Assembly: GCF_007097245.1 (NCBI RefSeq)
Contig: NZ_VJZT01000001.1
Coordinates: 452,514-516,513 of the forward strand
Length of the DNA: 64,000 nucleotides
Direction: 5' to 3'
From: Flavobacterium restrictum
GTDB taxonomy: Bacteria; Bacteroidota; Bacteroidia; Flavobacteriales; Flavobacteriaceae
Both the position numbers and the translations under genes were made by a program. The first letter of the stretch is position 1, and each line of letters starts with the position of its first letter. The notes below the pieces were generated by a model. The model made no database searches and had not been told where the DNA came from. It saw nothing but the letters and a program-made list of their open reading frames with translations. Positions 17,934 to 27,435 of the stretch are shown piece after piece.

Positions 17934-17985
17934 CAAGACAAAATTAGTAGGTAATTTTGATCTTGTAACCGTTAAATAAACTGCC

Positions 17986-19020
17986 ATGTTAAATGTTAAA
18001 AAGGAAGGAATTGTTTTAGAAAAAACAACATTGGATTTTGAAAACGAAGGGGTTCTAAATCCAGCTGCCATTCGGGAGGGGGAATTTGTGCATTTGTTTT
18101 ATCGAGCGGTGCAAAAAGGAAATCATTCGACCATAGGCTATTGCAAGTTAGATGGGCCACTGGAAATTGAAGACCGTCATTACAAACCCATTTTGATTCC
18201 TGAATTCGACTACGAGTCACAAGGTCTTGAGGATCCCAGATTAGTAAAAATTGAGGATACCTACTATTTAACTTATACGGCTTACGATGGCGTAAATGCT
18301 CTAGGATGCTTGGCAACTTCTACTGATTTGGTTCATTTTGAAAAAAAAGGAATTCTAGTGCCACAAATTACGTATGAAGAATTTCACCACTTATCCAAAA
18401 CAAATTCAAGCATCAATTCTAAATATTTCCGGTACAATCAGCACGAAGGAATTCTGGAAAAAGAAGGTGTAAAAATGCTGGTTTGGGACAAAAATATTAT
18501 TTTTTTTCCAAGAAAAATCAATGGAAAATTCTTTTTCATGCACCGCATCAAACCCGAAATTCAAATTGTGGTTGGGATCGAAAAGCTAGAAGATTTAACG
18601 CTTTCTTTTTGGAAAAATTACTTACTCAATTTTGATGATTATGCCTTGCTTTCGCCAAAATATCCTCACGAAATCAGTTATATCGGCGGAGGCTGTCCCC
18701 CAATTGAAACCCCGCAAGGTTGGTTACTGATTTACCACGGCGTAAAAGACGATGTTAATGGGTATGTCTATTCCGCTTGTGCTGCCCTATTGGATTTAGA
18801 AAATCCCGAAAAAGAAATTGCTCGATTGCCCTACCCCTTGTTCAAACCCGAATATGTATGGGAATTAAAAGGTGAAGTCAACAACGTGTGTTTTCCTACG
18901 GGAGCGGTTGTTTTTGACGATAAATTATACATTTATTACGGAGCCGCCGATGAACGAATTGCTTGTGCATCAGTCGTTTTGTCTGATTTAATAACGGAAT
19001 TAATGCTTAACTTAAAATAA
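17986..19020 (+). CDS. GH130 family glycoside phosphorylase-like protein
   Basis: A 344-residue five-bladed beta-propeller of the GH130 type. Visible signatures are LNPAAIREGE near the start, GLEDPRLVKI (the proposed catalytic Asp region) at about residue 83, the HRIKPEIQ segment and GGGCPPIETPQGWLLIYHGV. GH130 enzymes phosphorolyse or hydrolyse beta-mannosides; which of these applies cannot be read. No signal peptide, so it is cytoplasmic. It begins the pair with the glycosyltransferase fusion (2-base gap). The stress-type twin-box promoter suggests making or recycling a mannose-containing glycan under stress. Confidence 0.85.
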   Translation: MLNVKKEGIVLEKTTLDFENEGVLNPAAIREGEFVHLFYRAVQKGNHSTIGYCKLDGPLEIEDRHYKPILIPEFDYESQGLEDPRLVKIEDTYYLTYTAYDGVNALGCLATSTDLVHFEKKGILVPQITYEEFHHLSKTNSSINSKYFRYNQHEGILEKEGVKMLVWDKNIIFFPRKINGKFFFMHRIKPEIQIVVGIEKLEDLTLSFWKNYLLNFDDYALLSPKYPHEISYIGGGCPPIETPQGWLLIYHGVKDDVNGYVYSACAALLDLENPEKEIARLPYPLFKPEYVWELKGEVNNVCFPTGAVVFDDKLYIYYGAADERIACASVVLSDLITELMLNLK

Positions 19021-19022
19021 AT

Positions 19023-21458
19023 ATGAGAACGACACTATCTGCCCATCAAAACACCCTTTTCTCCACTAGAAAAAACCAAAAACACCATGCAAAATCTAAT
19101 ACTAATACCATCGAAAATCCAAATAGTTTGCCTGAAATTCTATTTATTACATCATATCCACCTCGCGAATGTGGTATTGCTACTTATTCCCAAGATTTAA
19201 TTTTGGCGTTGAATAACAAATTCCAAAAATCGTTTGACATAAAAATTTGTGCGTTGGAATCGGAATTTGAAAAACAACATTATCCAGATGAAGTTAATTA
19301 CATTTTGGAAACGGACAATCAAAAATCTTATCTCGATTTAGCCGCAAATATCAACGAAAATAACACCATTTCGATGATGGTTATCGAACATGAATTTGGG
19401 TTATTTAGATCCAATGAAGCGGATTTTATGGCATTTTTACAATCCGTAAACAAACCCATTATTGTTGCTTTTCATACCGTTTTGCCCAATCCAAATGCTT
19501 TGTTGAGAGAAAACGTCCAAAAAATTGACAAAATCGTCCAATCCATAATCGTAATGACACAATCATCGGCTAAATTATTAGTACATGATTATGCGATTGC
19601 AAAAGATAAAATTGCTGTAATTCCGCACGGAACTCATTTGGTGGAGCATACCAACAAAGATTTTTTGAAAGAAAAATACAACTTTGCAGGACGAAAAATA
19701 ATAGCTACTTTTGGATTGTTAAGCTCCGGAAAATCCATCGAAACCTCTATCAACGCATTGCCTACTATTGTCAAAAAACACCCTGAAGTGTTGTTTTTGG
19801 TCATTGGAAAAACACATCCAACAGTTGTAAAAAATGAAGGAGAAAAATACCGTTCCACACTCGAAGCCCAAATAACCGCTTTGAATTTGAATGCTAATGT
19901 GTTGTTCATCAATCAGTATTTGCCTTTAAACGAGCTACTAGAATACCTGCAACTTACTGATATTTATCTATTTACATCCAAAGATAGGAATCAAGCCGTT
20001 TCGGGAACTTTTTCGTATGCCATCAGTTGTGGTTGCCCCATCATCTCCACTCCTATTCCGCATGCTGTCGAGGTTTTGCAAAACGGAACAGGCATTATCA
20101 TCGATTTTGAAAATCCAAAACAATTGGCAAAGCAAGTTACTCTTTTGCTGGATAATGAGTCCCTTCGCAACGAAATATCCTCAAACGGAATCCATAAATT
20201 AGCCCCAACCGCTTGGGAAAACTCGGCGATTGCTCACGCTTTATTATTCGAAAAAATAAGCCATGAAAAAATCGAATTGCATTATAAAATTCCAGCTATA
20301 AACTGGAATCATTTCAAGAAAATGACTACTGATTTTGCCATGATTCAGTTTTCGATTATCAATCAACCGGACTTAAATTCAGGCTATACGCTTGATGATA
20401 ATGCGCGCGCTTTGGTGGCTATGTGTCAAAATTATGCACTAAAAAAGGAGTCAAACGATTTAAAATACATCCAAAAATATTTGGATTTTATAGCCTTTTG
20501 TCTGCAACCCGAATGTCATTTTTTGAATTATGTAGATACCAATAAAAAATTCACAACACAAAATTCCGAAAACCTAAACGACTCCAATGGAAGAGCAATT
20601 TGGGCACTAGGATATTTGATTTCTATAAGTGATTTATTGCCTATCGAACTGGAAATAAAAGCCAAAAAAACACTGCAATTAGCCTTGGTCCAAGTACATA
20701 AAATCCATTCGCCGCGAGCCATGGCATTCATTATTAAAGGAATTTATTACAGTAATACCACAAATTATCTTGAGGAAAATACGTTTGTTCTAAAACAGTT
20801 GTCGGATCGATTGGTACAAATGTACAAACACGAAACAGATGAAAATTGGCAATGGTTTGAACCCTATTTGACCTATGGAAATAGCATCTTGCCAGAAGCG
20901 ATGTTGTGTGCCTATCGAGCAACAAACATGGATGTGTATCGAGAAATTGCCAAAACGTCTTTTGATTTTTTGTTGACCAAAATTTTCAAAAACAACACTA
21001 TAAAAGTAATTTCAAACAAAGGTTGGCTGCATAATGACAACAAAATACACCCAGATAAAATTGGTGGCGAACAACCCATCGATGTAGCGTATACGATTTT
21101 GGCGTTAAGCAAATTCTACGAAACGTTCCAACAAACGGATTATTTAAACAAAATGGAAGTAGCTTTCGATTGGTTTTTGGGCAAAAATCATTTGCATCAA
21201 ATAGTCTATAATCCCTGTACCGGCGGATGCTACGACGGTTTAGAAGATACCTATATCAACCTTAATCAAGGTGCCGAATCCACCGTAAGCTACGTAATGG
21301 CACGATTAACTATTGAAAAATATTTGGTCAAAAAGAGTCAAAAAATTCCAAACAAAACACCTTTTTCAAAAAAAATAGTAGTGCCTCAAAAAGTAACGAT
21401 TGAAAATACCAATCAACCCAAAAAGTGGATTGAATTTGCAGCTATTAATTTGTTGTAA
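19023..21458 (+). CDS. GT4-type glycosyltransferase fused to helical toroid domain
   Basis: An 811-residue two-domain protein. Residues about 35-415 are a GT-B fold of the GT4 group: PPRECGIATYSQDL at the start, FGLLSSGKSIE in the nucleotide-sugar half and QAVSGTFSYAISCGCPIIS with the Glu-region. Residues about 430-790 form a helical part (GYTLDDNARALVAMCQNY, DSNGRAIWALGYL, GAESTVSYVMARL) with the look of an (alpha/alpha)6 glycan-processing domain. The product may both add and trim or bind glycan. It is strictly coupled to GH130. No membrane segment is present. Confidence 0.8.
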   Translation: MRTTLSAHQNTLFSTRKNQKHHAKSNTNTIENPNSLPEILFITSYPPRECGIATYSQDLILALNNKFQKSFDIKICALESEFEKQHYPDEVNYILETDNQKSYLDLAANINENNTISMMVIEHEFGLFRSNEADFMAFLQSVNKPIIVAFHTVLPNPNALLRENVQKIDKIVQSIIVMTQSSAKLLVHDYAIAKDKIAVIPHGTHLVEHTNKDFLKEKYNFAGRKIIATFGLLSSGKSIETSINALPTIVKKHPEVLFLVIGKTHPTVVKNEGEKYRSTLEAQITALNLNANVLFINQYLPLNELLEYLQLTDIYLFTSKDRNQAVSGTFSYAISCGCPIISTPIPHAVEVLQNGTGIIIDFENPKQLAKQVTLLLDNESLRNEISSNGIHKLAPTAWENSAIAHALLFEKISHEKIELHYKIPAINWNHFKKMTTDFAMIQFSIINQPDLNSGYTLDDNARALVAMCQNYALKKESNDLKYIQKYLDFIAFCLQPECHFLNYVDTNKKFTTQNSENLNDSNGRAIWALGYLISISDLLPIELEIKAKKTLQLALVQVHKIHSPRAMAFIIKGIYYSNTTNYLEENTFVLKQLSDRLVQMYKHETDENWQWFEPYLTYGNSILPEAMLCAYRATNMDVYREIAKTSFDFLLTKIFKNNTIKVISNKGWLHNDNKIHPDKIGGEQPIDVAYTILALSKFYETFQQTDYLNKMEVAFDWFLGKNHLHQIVYNPCTGGCYDGLEDTYINLNQGAESTVSYVMARLTIEKYLVKKSQKIPNKTPFSKKIVVPQKVTIENTNQPKKWIEFAAINLL

Positions 21459-21460
21459 TA

Positions 21461-21527
21461 CCTATGAATTTTACTAAAAACAGCAAGAGTTATATAACCT
21501 ATTGATAATCAATAATGACCAACTTTG
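21461..21527 (+). promoter_or_regulatory. Twin-box promoter of the BON gene
   Basis: CCTATGAA (21461-21468), box 1 TTTTACTAA (21469-21477), box 2 TTATATAAC (21490-21498; 21-base period), 21 bases, then CAACTTTG (21520-21527). It starts directly behind the stop codon of the glycosyltransferase. Confidence 0.6.
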
Positions 21528-21563
21528 TTACACAAAAAAACAGTTCACGATAAATAAGACAAC

Positions 21564-22226
21564 ATGAAAACAAATGAAAGTTTACAAATCGATGTGCAAG
21601 ATGCCATCAAATGGGAACCGCTTTTGCACGCCGCCGAGATTGGTGTAGCCGTAAAAGATGGGGTGGTAACACTAACAGGAACGGTTGACAATTACATCAA
21701 AAAAACCGAAGCCGAGATTGCTGCCAGAAACGTAAAAGGCGTAAAAGCGGTAGTCGAAAAAATCGAAATCAAATACAACAATTCTTGGGATATAAAATCA
21801 GATTTGGATATTGCTAACGAGGTAATTAGCGCTTTGCGATGGAATTGGAATGTACCAAACGATACCGTAAAAGTCAAAGTCGAAGGCGGTTGGGTAACCC
21901 TAGACGGCGATTTGACTTGGAATTATCAGCGGGAAGCTGCCCGAAATGCCATTCAAAATCTCGAAGGTGTAAAGGGAATTTACAATAACATCAAAATCAA
22001 ATCGGACAATACTGATACTATTGAAAAAGCGGCAATAGAAAAAGCACTTTCTAGAAACTGGAGCATCAACGATAATGACATTGAAGTCGATGTCAAAGCC
22101 AACGAGGTGACCCTAACAGGAGCGGTTACCTCCTATTATCAAAAAGACGAAGCCGAGAGAATTGCTTGGAAAGCACCAGGAGTAAGTGCTGTCAACAACG
22201 AGCTTACCGTGGGTTATTACGAATAG
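21564..22226 (+). CDS. Triple BON-domain protein (OsmY-like)
   Basis: A 220-residue protein made of three BON domains (about 8-72, 80-145, 150-218). Each has the pattern of a helix, then GVVTLTG, GWVTLDG or NEVTLTG, and a later GVKxVxN or similar. BON domains bind phospholipid, as in OsmY and DolP. No signal peptide is visible, so unlike OsmY it may be cytoplasmic. The twin-box promoter and neighbours point to osmotic or general stress. Confidence 0.88.
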   Translation: MKTNESLQIDVQDAIKWEPLLHAAEIGVAVKDGVVTLTGTVDNYIKKTEAEIAARNVKGVKAVVEKIEIKYNNSWDIKSDLDIANEVISALRWNWNVPNDTVKVKVEGGWVTLDGDLTWNYQREAARNAIQNLEGVKGIYNNIKIKSDNTDTIEKAAIEKALSRNWSINDNDIEVDVKANEVTLTGAVTSYYQKDEAERIAWKAPGVSAVNNELTVGYYE

Positions 22227-22244
22227 AAAAACTAAAAACGTCTC

Positions 22245-22378
22245 TTAATTTGGGCGTGCCCCTCCCAAAAAAGGTCGGGTCGGGCTGTACGTTCCCGCTT
22301 TTTTTTTGCCTACCCTGTCAGGGTTTTGAACCCTGACAGGGTAGGCAAAAAAAAGAGCTCCACTACCATCCCTCACGC
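22245..22378. repeat. Flavobacterial-type interspersed repeat with 26-bp hairpin
   Basis: The stretch begins GGGCGTGCCCC, continues GGTCGGGCTGTACG, enters a perfect hairpin (22300-22325 with 22329-22354, loop TTG) and ends CTACCATCCCTCACGC. The layout matches the element near 63646-63745: CTaTaCG before a hairpin and CCgCTgCTATC after it. The T run lies on the 5' side and the A run on the 3' side, so it is not a normal terminator. I recall such elements as common between flavobacterial genes. Confidence 0.65.
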
Positions 22379-22494
22379 AAAAAAAAGAAAAAAGACAAAA
22401 ACAAAAGACAAAAAAAAGTAACAATAACTCTCGTATCTCGGCTCCCTCATCACCACGGCGAAAGGGCTGAAATGGAGATAAAAAAAGAAAAATC

Positions 22495-22719
22495 ATGTAT
22501 TACGACAATTATTATTACGGAATGACAGGCATTTGGTGGGGTTTATGGATAGTTTTATTGTTTTGGATTTTTGTGATTCCGTATGATATTCCGGGGCAAA
22601 GAAGCAAAAAAGAGTCGGCTTATTCCATTTTGCAAAAACGCTATGCCGAAGGAAAAATCACTGAATCCGAGTACCAAGACAAGAAAAAAATCTTGGAAGA
22701 AGAATTGCGAAAATCCTAA
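22495..22719 (+). CDS. SHOCT-domain small membrane protein
   Basis: A 74-residue protein. An N-terminal Tyr-rich stretch leads into one membrane helix (GIWWGLWIVLLFWIFVI). A C-terminal SHOCT motif follows (AYSILQKRYAEGKITESEYQDKKKILEEEL). SHOCT motifs are short oligomerisation or membrane-association segments; function unknown. It is followed 11 bases later by the acidic 113-residue protein. Confidence 0.8.
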   Translation: MYYDNYYYGMTGIWWGLWIVLLFWIFVIPYDIPGQRSKKESAYSILQKRYAEGKITESEYQDKKKILEEELRKS

Positions 22720-22730
22720 TTTTTTATACC

Positions 22731-23072
22731 ATGAAAAACACAGAAAAATTTCCAAAAGCGCCAAACGAGCAGTTGGAAGACCAAGATGGCTATCCAAAAT
22801 ATCCCGAAAACGAGGATATCTACAACAAATTCGACAAAGAATTTGACATCGATCCCGAAAATATTTCGATAAACAAAGAAAGTATCAAAATCCAAAAAAA
22901 TCCTACTTGGAACGAGAAAAATTTCGACCAAGATCAATCAGGAGATGACCTAGATATTCCTGGAACGGAACTCGATGACGATCAAGAAAATATAGGAAGC
23001 GAAGACGAAGAAAACAATTCCTACAGCATTGGTGGCGATGATCACAACGATTTGGACGAGGATAATCAATAG
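22731..23072 (+). CDS. Acidic, probably disordered conserved protein
   Basis: A 113-residue protein of unknown function, very rich in Asp, Glu and Asn. Landmarks are YPKYPENEDIYNK, the WNEKNFDQD segment and a C-terminal GSEDEENNSYSIGGDDHNDL. I recall this combination as conserved in Bacteroidetes hypothetical proteins. No hydrophobic core is seen, so it is probably disordered. It lies between the SHOCT gene and D-lactate dehydrogenase in the stress group. Confidence 0.65.
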   Translation: MKNTEKFPKAPNEQLEDQDGYPKYPENEDIYNKFDKEFDIDPENISINKESIKIQKNPTWNEKNFDQDQSGDDLDIPGTELDDDQENIGSEDEENNSYSIGGDDHNDLDEDNQ

Positions 23073-23099
23073 CAATAGTGGTTTTAAAAAATTAAAAAA

Positions 23100-24089
23100 A
23101 TGAAAGTAGCCCTATTTGGAACTCAATTTTACGAACGGGAATATTTCACAAAATTTAATGTGGACAACAAGCACGAATTGGTTTTTTTTAACGAATCACT
23201 AAACGCTACAACAAGCCATTTAACCAAAGGATTCCGCGCAGTTTGTGTTTTTGGAACAGATAAAATGGATAAAAGTTGCATCCAGAAATTAGCAAAATTA
23301 GGAGTACAACTCATCGATTTGCGAAGTGCAGGATACGACAATGTGGATTTAAAATCAGCTAATACAAACAACATCAAAGTCTTGAGAGTACCCGCCTATT
23401 CGCCTCAAGCCGTTGCCGAACACGCTGTTGCCCTAATCATGACCTTGAATAGAAAAACCCACAAAGCCTACAATCAGGTTCGAGAAAATAATTTTTCGTT
23501 GGAACATTTAATGGGTTTTAATCTATGTAATAAAACCGTTGGTGTGGTGGGAACAGGCAAAATTGGTCGTGCATTTTGTGCCATTATGCTGGGTTTTGAA
23601 TGTAAAATAATCGCTTTTGATGTCAAAGAAAATGAGGATTTAAAACAAAAAGGGGTGCAGTATAAAACCTTTACCGACCTACTTTCTCAATCGGATATTA
23701 TATCCATTCATTGCCCATTAACACCAAAAACCACTCATTTATTTGATAAAAAAGCCTTCGGTAAAATAAAAAAAGGTGCAATGATTATCAACACCAGCCG
23801 TGGCGGAATAATCAACACCAAAGAGGCTATCGAAGCTTTAAAAAACCAACAAATTGGCTATTTAGGAATCGATGTTTACGAAAACGAAGGCAGCTTGTTT
23901 TTCAAAGACCAATCGCAAACCGTCATACAAGACGATGTTTTTGAACGATTATTATCCTTCAACAACGTTTTAATCACACCGCATCAAGCCTTTTATACCC
24001 AAGAAGCCGTTACCGAAATAGCCAAAATATCCATCCAAAACTTCACCGATTTTGAAGAGAATAGAGAACTAAAAAACGAAATTAAATAA
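23100..24089 (+). CDS. ldhA: D-lactate dehydrogenase-type 2-hydroxyacid dehydrogenase
   Basis: A 329-residue NAD-dependent D-2-hydroxyacid dehydrogenase. The Rossmann motif GTGKIG is at about residue 151. The catalytic Arg sits in NTSRGG, the Glu in the YENEG region and the His in TPHQAFYT. The N-terminal KVALFGTQFYEREYF is typical of fermentative D-lactate dehydrogenase. It reduces pyruvate to D-lactate, restoring NAD+ when respiration is limited. ATG lies 27 bases after the acidic-protein gene. Confidence 0.88.
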   Translation: MKVALFGTQFYEREYFTKFNVDNKHELVFFNESLNATTSHLTKGFRAVCVFGTDKMDKSCIQKLAKLGVQLIDLRSAGYDNVDLKSANTNNIKVLRVPAYSPQAVAEHAVALIMTLNRKTHKAYNQVRENNFSLEHLMGFNLCNKTVGVVGTGKIGRAFCAIMLGFECKIIAFDVKENEDLKQKGVQYKTFTDLLSQSDIISIHCPLTPKTTHLFDKKAFGKIKKGAMIINTSRGGIINTKEAIEALKNQQIGYLGIDVYENEGSLFFKDQSQTVIQDDVFERLLSFNNVLITPHQAFYTQEAVTEIAKISIQNFTDFEENRELKNEIK

Positions 24090-24118
24090 AACGTAAAAAC
24101 AAATAAATTCACAACATC

Positions 24119-25501
24119 ATGTCCATACAAACCGTAAATCCATTTAACAACAAAGTGGTACAATCATTCGAAGAAATGTCCGAAGTAACGCTGGACAATC
24201 TCGTAGCACAATCGGCCGAAGCATTCGAAAGTTGGAAAAAAACCAGCTACGAACACCGCACCGAAATGCTCATCAAAGTCTCCAAATTAATGCGAGAACG
24301 AAAAGCAGAACTCGCCAAAACAATTACCCTTGAAATGGGAAAACTCATTGCCCAAGCCGAGGCCGAAATCGATTTGAGTGCCGATATTTTTGACTATTAT
24401 GCCGAGCACGGCCCCACTTTTCTAGCAGATAAATACCTCAATCCAAAATTCGGAAAAGCCTATTACAAACAAAGCCCACTGGGTACCATTTTGGGCGTAG
24501 AACCTTGGAATTTTCCCTTTTACCAAGTCGCTCGTTTTGCCGCTCCCAACCTCATGATAGGCAACACCGTACTCGTAAAACACGCCTCGATGGTACCACA
24601 ATGCGCCATTGCCATCGAAAAATTATTTATAGATGCAGGCGTTCCAGTTGGCGTTTACACCAACCTACTCATCTCCGGAAAACGCGCATCGGCACTAGTT
24701 TCAGACACTCGTATCAAGGGCGTATCGCTCACCGGTAGCGAGGAAGCAGGATCGAGTATTGCCGAACAAGCAGGAAAATACATCAAAAAATCGGTGCTCG
24801 AATTGGGCGGCAGCGATGCCTATATTGTCCTAGAGGATGCCGATATTGACGAAGCCGTAAAATGGGGAATTATAGGTCGTATAAACAACAATGGCGAATG
24901 TTGCGTGGCTGCCAAACGGTTTATTGTTGTACAAGAAATTGCAGATGAATTCCTAGAAAAATTTACCCAACAAATGAAAAATTTAGTCCTCGGCGACCCC
25001 ATGAACCCCAAAACCCAACTAGGCCCACTTTCCAGCGAAGATGCCGCAGTACACATTGCCGATCAGGTAAAAAAAGCCATCGATGCAGGCGCAAAACTAC
25101 TCTTGGGTGGCACTCGAACCAATTGCGAAGGTGCCTTCATGGATCCTACAATCCTAACCGACATCAAACCCGAAAACCCTGTTTATTACCAAGAATTATT
25201 CGGTCCCGTAGTATCCTACTATGTGGTCAAGGACGAAAATGAAGCCATCAAACTCGCCAACGATTCCAGTTATGGTCTAGGATGTTCTATTTTTTCGAAC
25301 AACATAGACAGAGCCAAAAACATCGCTAATCATATCGATGCAGGAATGGTTACTATAAATCACCCCACTTGGACTACCGCCGAATTGCCCTTTGGAGGTA
25401 CCAAAAATTCGGGTTATGGCAGGGAACTATCCGAACTCGGCATCCAAGAATTTGTCAACAGAAAACTCGTTCGCATTAGCGAATTTTCAGACCCAATGTA
25501 A
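24119..25501 (+). CDS. NAD(P)-dependent succinate-semialdehyde dehydrogenase family
   Basis: A 460-residue aldehyde dehydrogenase. It shows EPWNFPFYQ (cofactor), LTGSEEAGSSIA, the general base Glu in VLELGGSDAY (about 222) and the nucleophile Cys in NNNGECCVAAKRF, then PFGGTKNSGYGREL near the end. It is closest in appearance to the short succinate-semialdehyde dehydrogenases of the Sad/GabD group. It oxidises succinate semialdehyde or similar to the acid. It follows ldhA by 29 bases, and the pairing suggests redox and aldehyde handling under stress. Confidence 0.85.
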   Translation: MSIQTVNPFNNKVVQSFEEMSEVTLDNLVAQSAEAFESWKKTSYEHRTEMLIKVSKLMRERKAELAKTITLEMGKLIAQAEAEIDLSADIFDYYAEHGPTFLADKYLNPKFGKAYYKQSPLGTILGVEPWNFPFYQVARFAAPNLMIGNTVLVKHASMVPQCAIAIEKLFIDAGVPVGVYTNLLISGKRASALVSDTRIKGVSLTGSEEAGSSIAEQAGKYIKKSVLELGGSDAYIVLEDADIDEAVKWGIIGRINNNGECCVAAKRFIVVQEIADEFLEKFTQQMKNLVLGDPMNPKTQLGPLSSEDAAVHIADQVKKAIDAGAKLLLGGTRTNCEGAFMDPTILTDIKPENPVYYQELFGPVVSYYVVKDENEAIKLANDSSYGLGCSIFSNNIDRAKNIANHIDAGMVTINHPTWTTAELPFGGTKNSGYGRELSELGIQEFVNRKLVRISEFSDPM

Positions 25502-25608
25502 AAATAGTTTGAAAGTCAAAAGTCGAAGGTCATAAAGTCTTTAAGATTCTGACTTTCGACTGGAAGACTTTACAACGTTAGGACTAAATAACTTTTAAAC
25601 TAAAAAAA

Positions 25609-26025
25609 ATGATACGAACAGCAAAAGCACATTGGGAGGGAAACCTCAAAGAAGGTACAGGAACACTATCCACACAAAGTGGCGTTCTCGACAACACCAA
25701 TTACAGTTTCAAAACCCGTTTTGAAGAAAACCAAAAAGGCACAAACCCAGAAGAATTACTAGCCGCCGCACACGCGGGTTGTTTTACAATGGCAGTAACG
25801 TCAATGCTCAACGCCAAAGGATTTACACCAACTAAATTAAACACCGAAGCCACCCTAACCATGGAGGGACTCAACATTACAGGAATGCACTTGAATATTT
25901 CGGGTGCAGTACCAGGAATTACCGCCGAGGAATTTTCAACCATTACAAAGGATGCCGAGAAAAATTGCTTGATTTCCAAAGTATTGAACATCCCAATAAC
26001 CTCCGAGGTACATTTTGAAATATAA
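25609..26025 (+). CDS. osmC: OsmC-type organic hydroperoxidase
   Basis: A 138-residue OsmC protein. The peroxidatic Cys is in AAHAGCFTMAVTSML (about 59) and the resolving Cys in AEKNCLISKVLN (about 122), with the N-terminal WEGNLKEGTGTLST strand. OsmC reduces organic hydroperoxides with dithiols. It has its own upstream gap of 107 bases with short CTTTCGACT-type repeats; no twin box was found there. Confidence 0.9.
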   Translation: MIRTAKAHWEGNLKEGTGTLSTQSGVLDNTNYSFKTRFEENQKGTNPEELLAAAHAGCFTMAVTSMLNAKGFTPTKLNTEATLTMEGLNITGMHLNISGAVPGITAEEFSTITKDAEKNCLISKVLNIPITSEVHFEI

Positions 26026-26213
26026 CCAAAAATAAATTCTGTTTGCCATTTTTTGTTAATTTGATAAGTTGGCGCAACGACATCTAAAACACTATGGGTT
26101 TTCCAATTTTCCGCTAGTGACCAACGAAAAGGTACACGAGTTAGATAATCGTTAATTAACCTAAAAAAATGGTGATTCAGAATTTTATTTTTAAAAACTT
26201 AATAAAATCGATT

Positions 26214-26723
26214 ATGAATAGTATAGAAAATTTAGACAAAAAAGATGGAATATTAAAACTGATACAAATGGTCGATGGGATTAAATTCTGTTTTTTTGCT
26301 ACCGATTTAAAAAACGAAAATGATAGGTCATCAACCGTAATGACAGCTCAATTTGTGGATCAAGAAGGTGCTATTTGGTTTTTTAGTGGTTTAGATAGCG
26401 ACAGAAATCGAGATATTACAACCCATAAAAAGGTACACTTGTATTTTTCCTCACCCGAAAAAAATTCCTATTTATCCGTTAGCGGTCAGGCAACTATAGT
26501 TACTGATAAAGATAAAATAGCAAAATTATGGAATCCTTTATTACAAGTTTGGTTTCAAGATGGTGTCGATGATACCAATATTTCTTTACTAAAAATAGTT
26601 CCCAAAAAGGCTCACTATTGGGATAGCGAAAACCAAAAGATGATCAATTTCTTTAAAGTAATTGCACCTACGATAAAAGGAAACAATGCTATTGAAACTA
26701 CTGAAGGCCAAATTGAAATTTAA
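26214..26723 (+). CDS. General stress protein 26-like (PNPOx fold)
   Basis: A 169-residue split-barrel flavin-binding protein. It shows KFCFFATDL, then RSSTVMTAQFVDQEGAIWFFSGLDSDR, NSYLSVSGQATIV and WFQDGVDDTNISLLKI. This matches the general stress protein 26 branch of the pyridoxamine-phosphate-oxidase fold. ATG at 26214 was preferred to 26169 because the extra 15 residues are hydrophobic and not part of the family. It heads a tight operon with DJ-1/PfpI (4-base gap) and the oxidoreductase. Confidence 0.85.
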   Translation: MNSIENLDKKDGILKLIQMVDGIKFCFFATDLKNENDRSSTVMTAQFVDQEGAIWFFSGLDSDRNRDITTHKKVHLYFSSPEKNSYLSVSGQATIVTDKDKIAKLWNPLLQVWFQDGVDDTNISLLKIVPKKAHYWDSENQKMINFFKVIAPTIKGNNAIETTEGQIEI

Positions 26724-26727
26724 AAAA

Positions 26728-27423
26728 ATGAAAATACTAATCGTACTTACATCGCATTGCAAATTAACCAACACCATCAGAAAAATGGGTTTTTGTATCG
26801 AGGAATTTGCCACTCCATATTATCTATTCAAAGCAACTGAAGCCAAAATTACATTGGCATCCCCAAAGGGTGGACAACCGCTTGTAGATCCTAGAAGTGA
26901 CACCCCCGAAAACCAAACCGAGTCTACAATTAGATACAAAACTGACCAAAAATTGTTGCAATTAATGGCCAATACATACAAATTACAAGAGGTATTTGCC
27001 AAGAATTTTGATGCTGTATTTTGTGTTGGAGGACACGGACCATTATGGGATTTGACCATTGATAAAAATTCTATAAAATTAATTGAAGATTTTTGGGATG
27101 CCAAAAAACCAATAGCAGCTGTTTGTTATGCGCCTTCGGTTTTACTAAATGTCAAAGATAAAAATGGTGCTTTTTTGATAAAAGGAAAAAAAGTTACTGG
27201 TTTTTCAAACACCGAAGAAAAAGCAGCACATCTCGACAAAATTGTTCCCTATTCTCTTGAGGATGAACTTAAAAATAAGGGGGGAATTTATTCTAAAAAC
27301 GACGATTGTAAAAGCTATGTAGTGAAAGATGGCTTGCTAATTACGGGGCAAAATCTTGCCTCGGCAGCTGCTGTTGCCAATGAATTGTTAGCCGTATTAG
27401 ATTCAAAAAAAGAACAAAATTAA
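26728..27423 (+). CDS. DJ-1/PfpI family protein (Hsp31-like)
   Basis: A 231-residue class I glutamine amidotransferase-like protein. VCVGGHGPLWDL gives the oxyanion region, and the nucleophile Cys is in AAVCYAPSVLL (about 132). The length and GHGPLWDL motif place it in the Hsp31/glyoxalase III-type branch, which acts as deglycase, glyoxalase or chaperone. ATG at 26728 lies four bases after the previous stop; the longer start overlaps the upstream gene. Confidence 0.85.
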   Translation: MKILIVLTSHCKLTNTIRKMGFCIEEFATPYYLFKATEAKITLASPKGGQPLVDPRSDTPENQTESTIRYKTDQKLLQLMANTYKLQEVFAKNFDAVFCVGGHGPLWDLTIDKNSIKLIEDFWDAKKPIAAVCYAPSVLLNVKDKNGAFLIKGKKVTGFSNTEEKAAHLDKIVPYSLEDELKNKGGIYSKNDDCKSYVVKDGLLITGQNLASAAAVANELLAVLDSKKEQN

Positions 27424-27435
27424 AATAAAATAGCA

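Noticed and set aside
25547..25576. Twin-box-like bases before osmC
   Set aside because: The proximal part (CTTTACAAC) fits, but the distal 9-mer does not and no -7 box follows at 21 bases.
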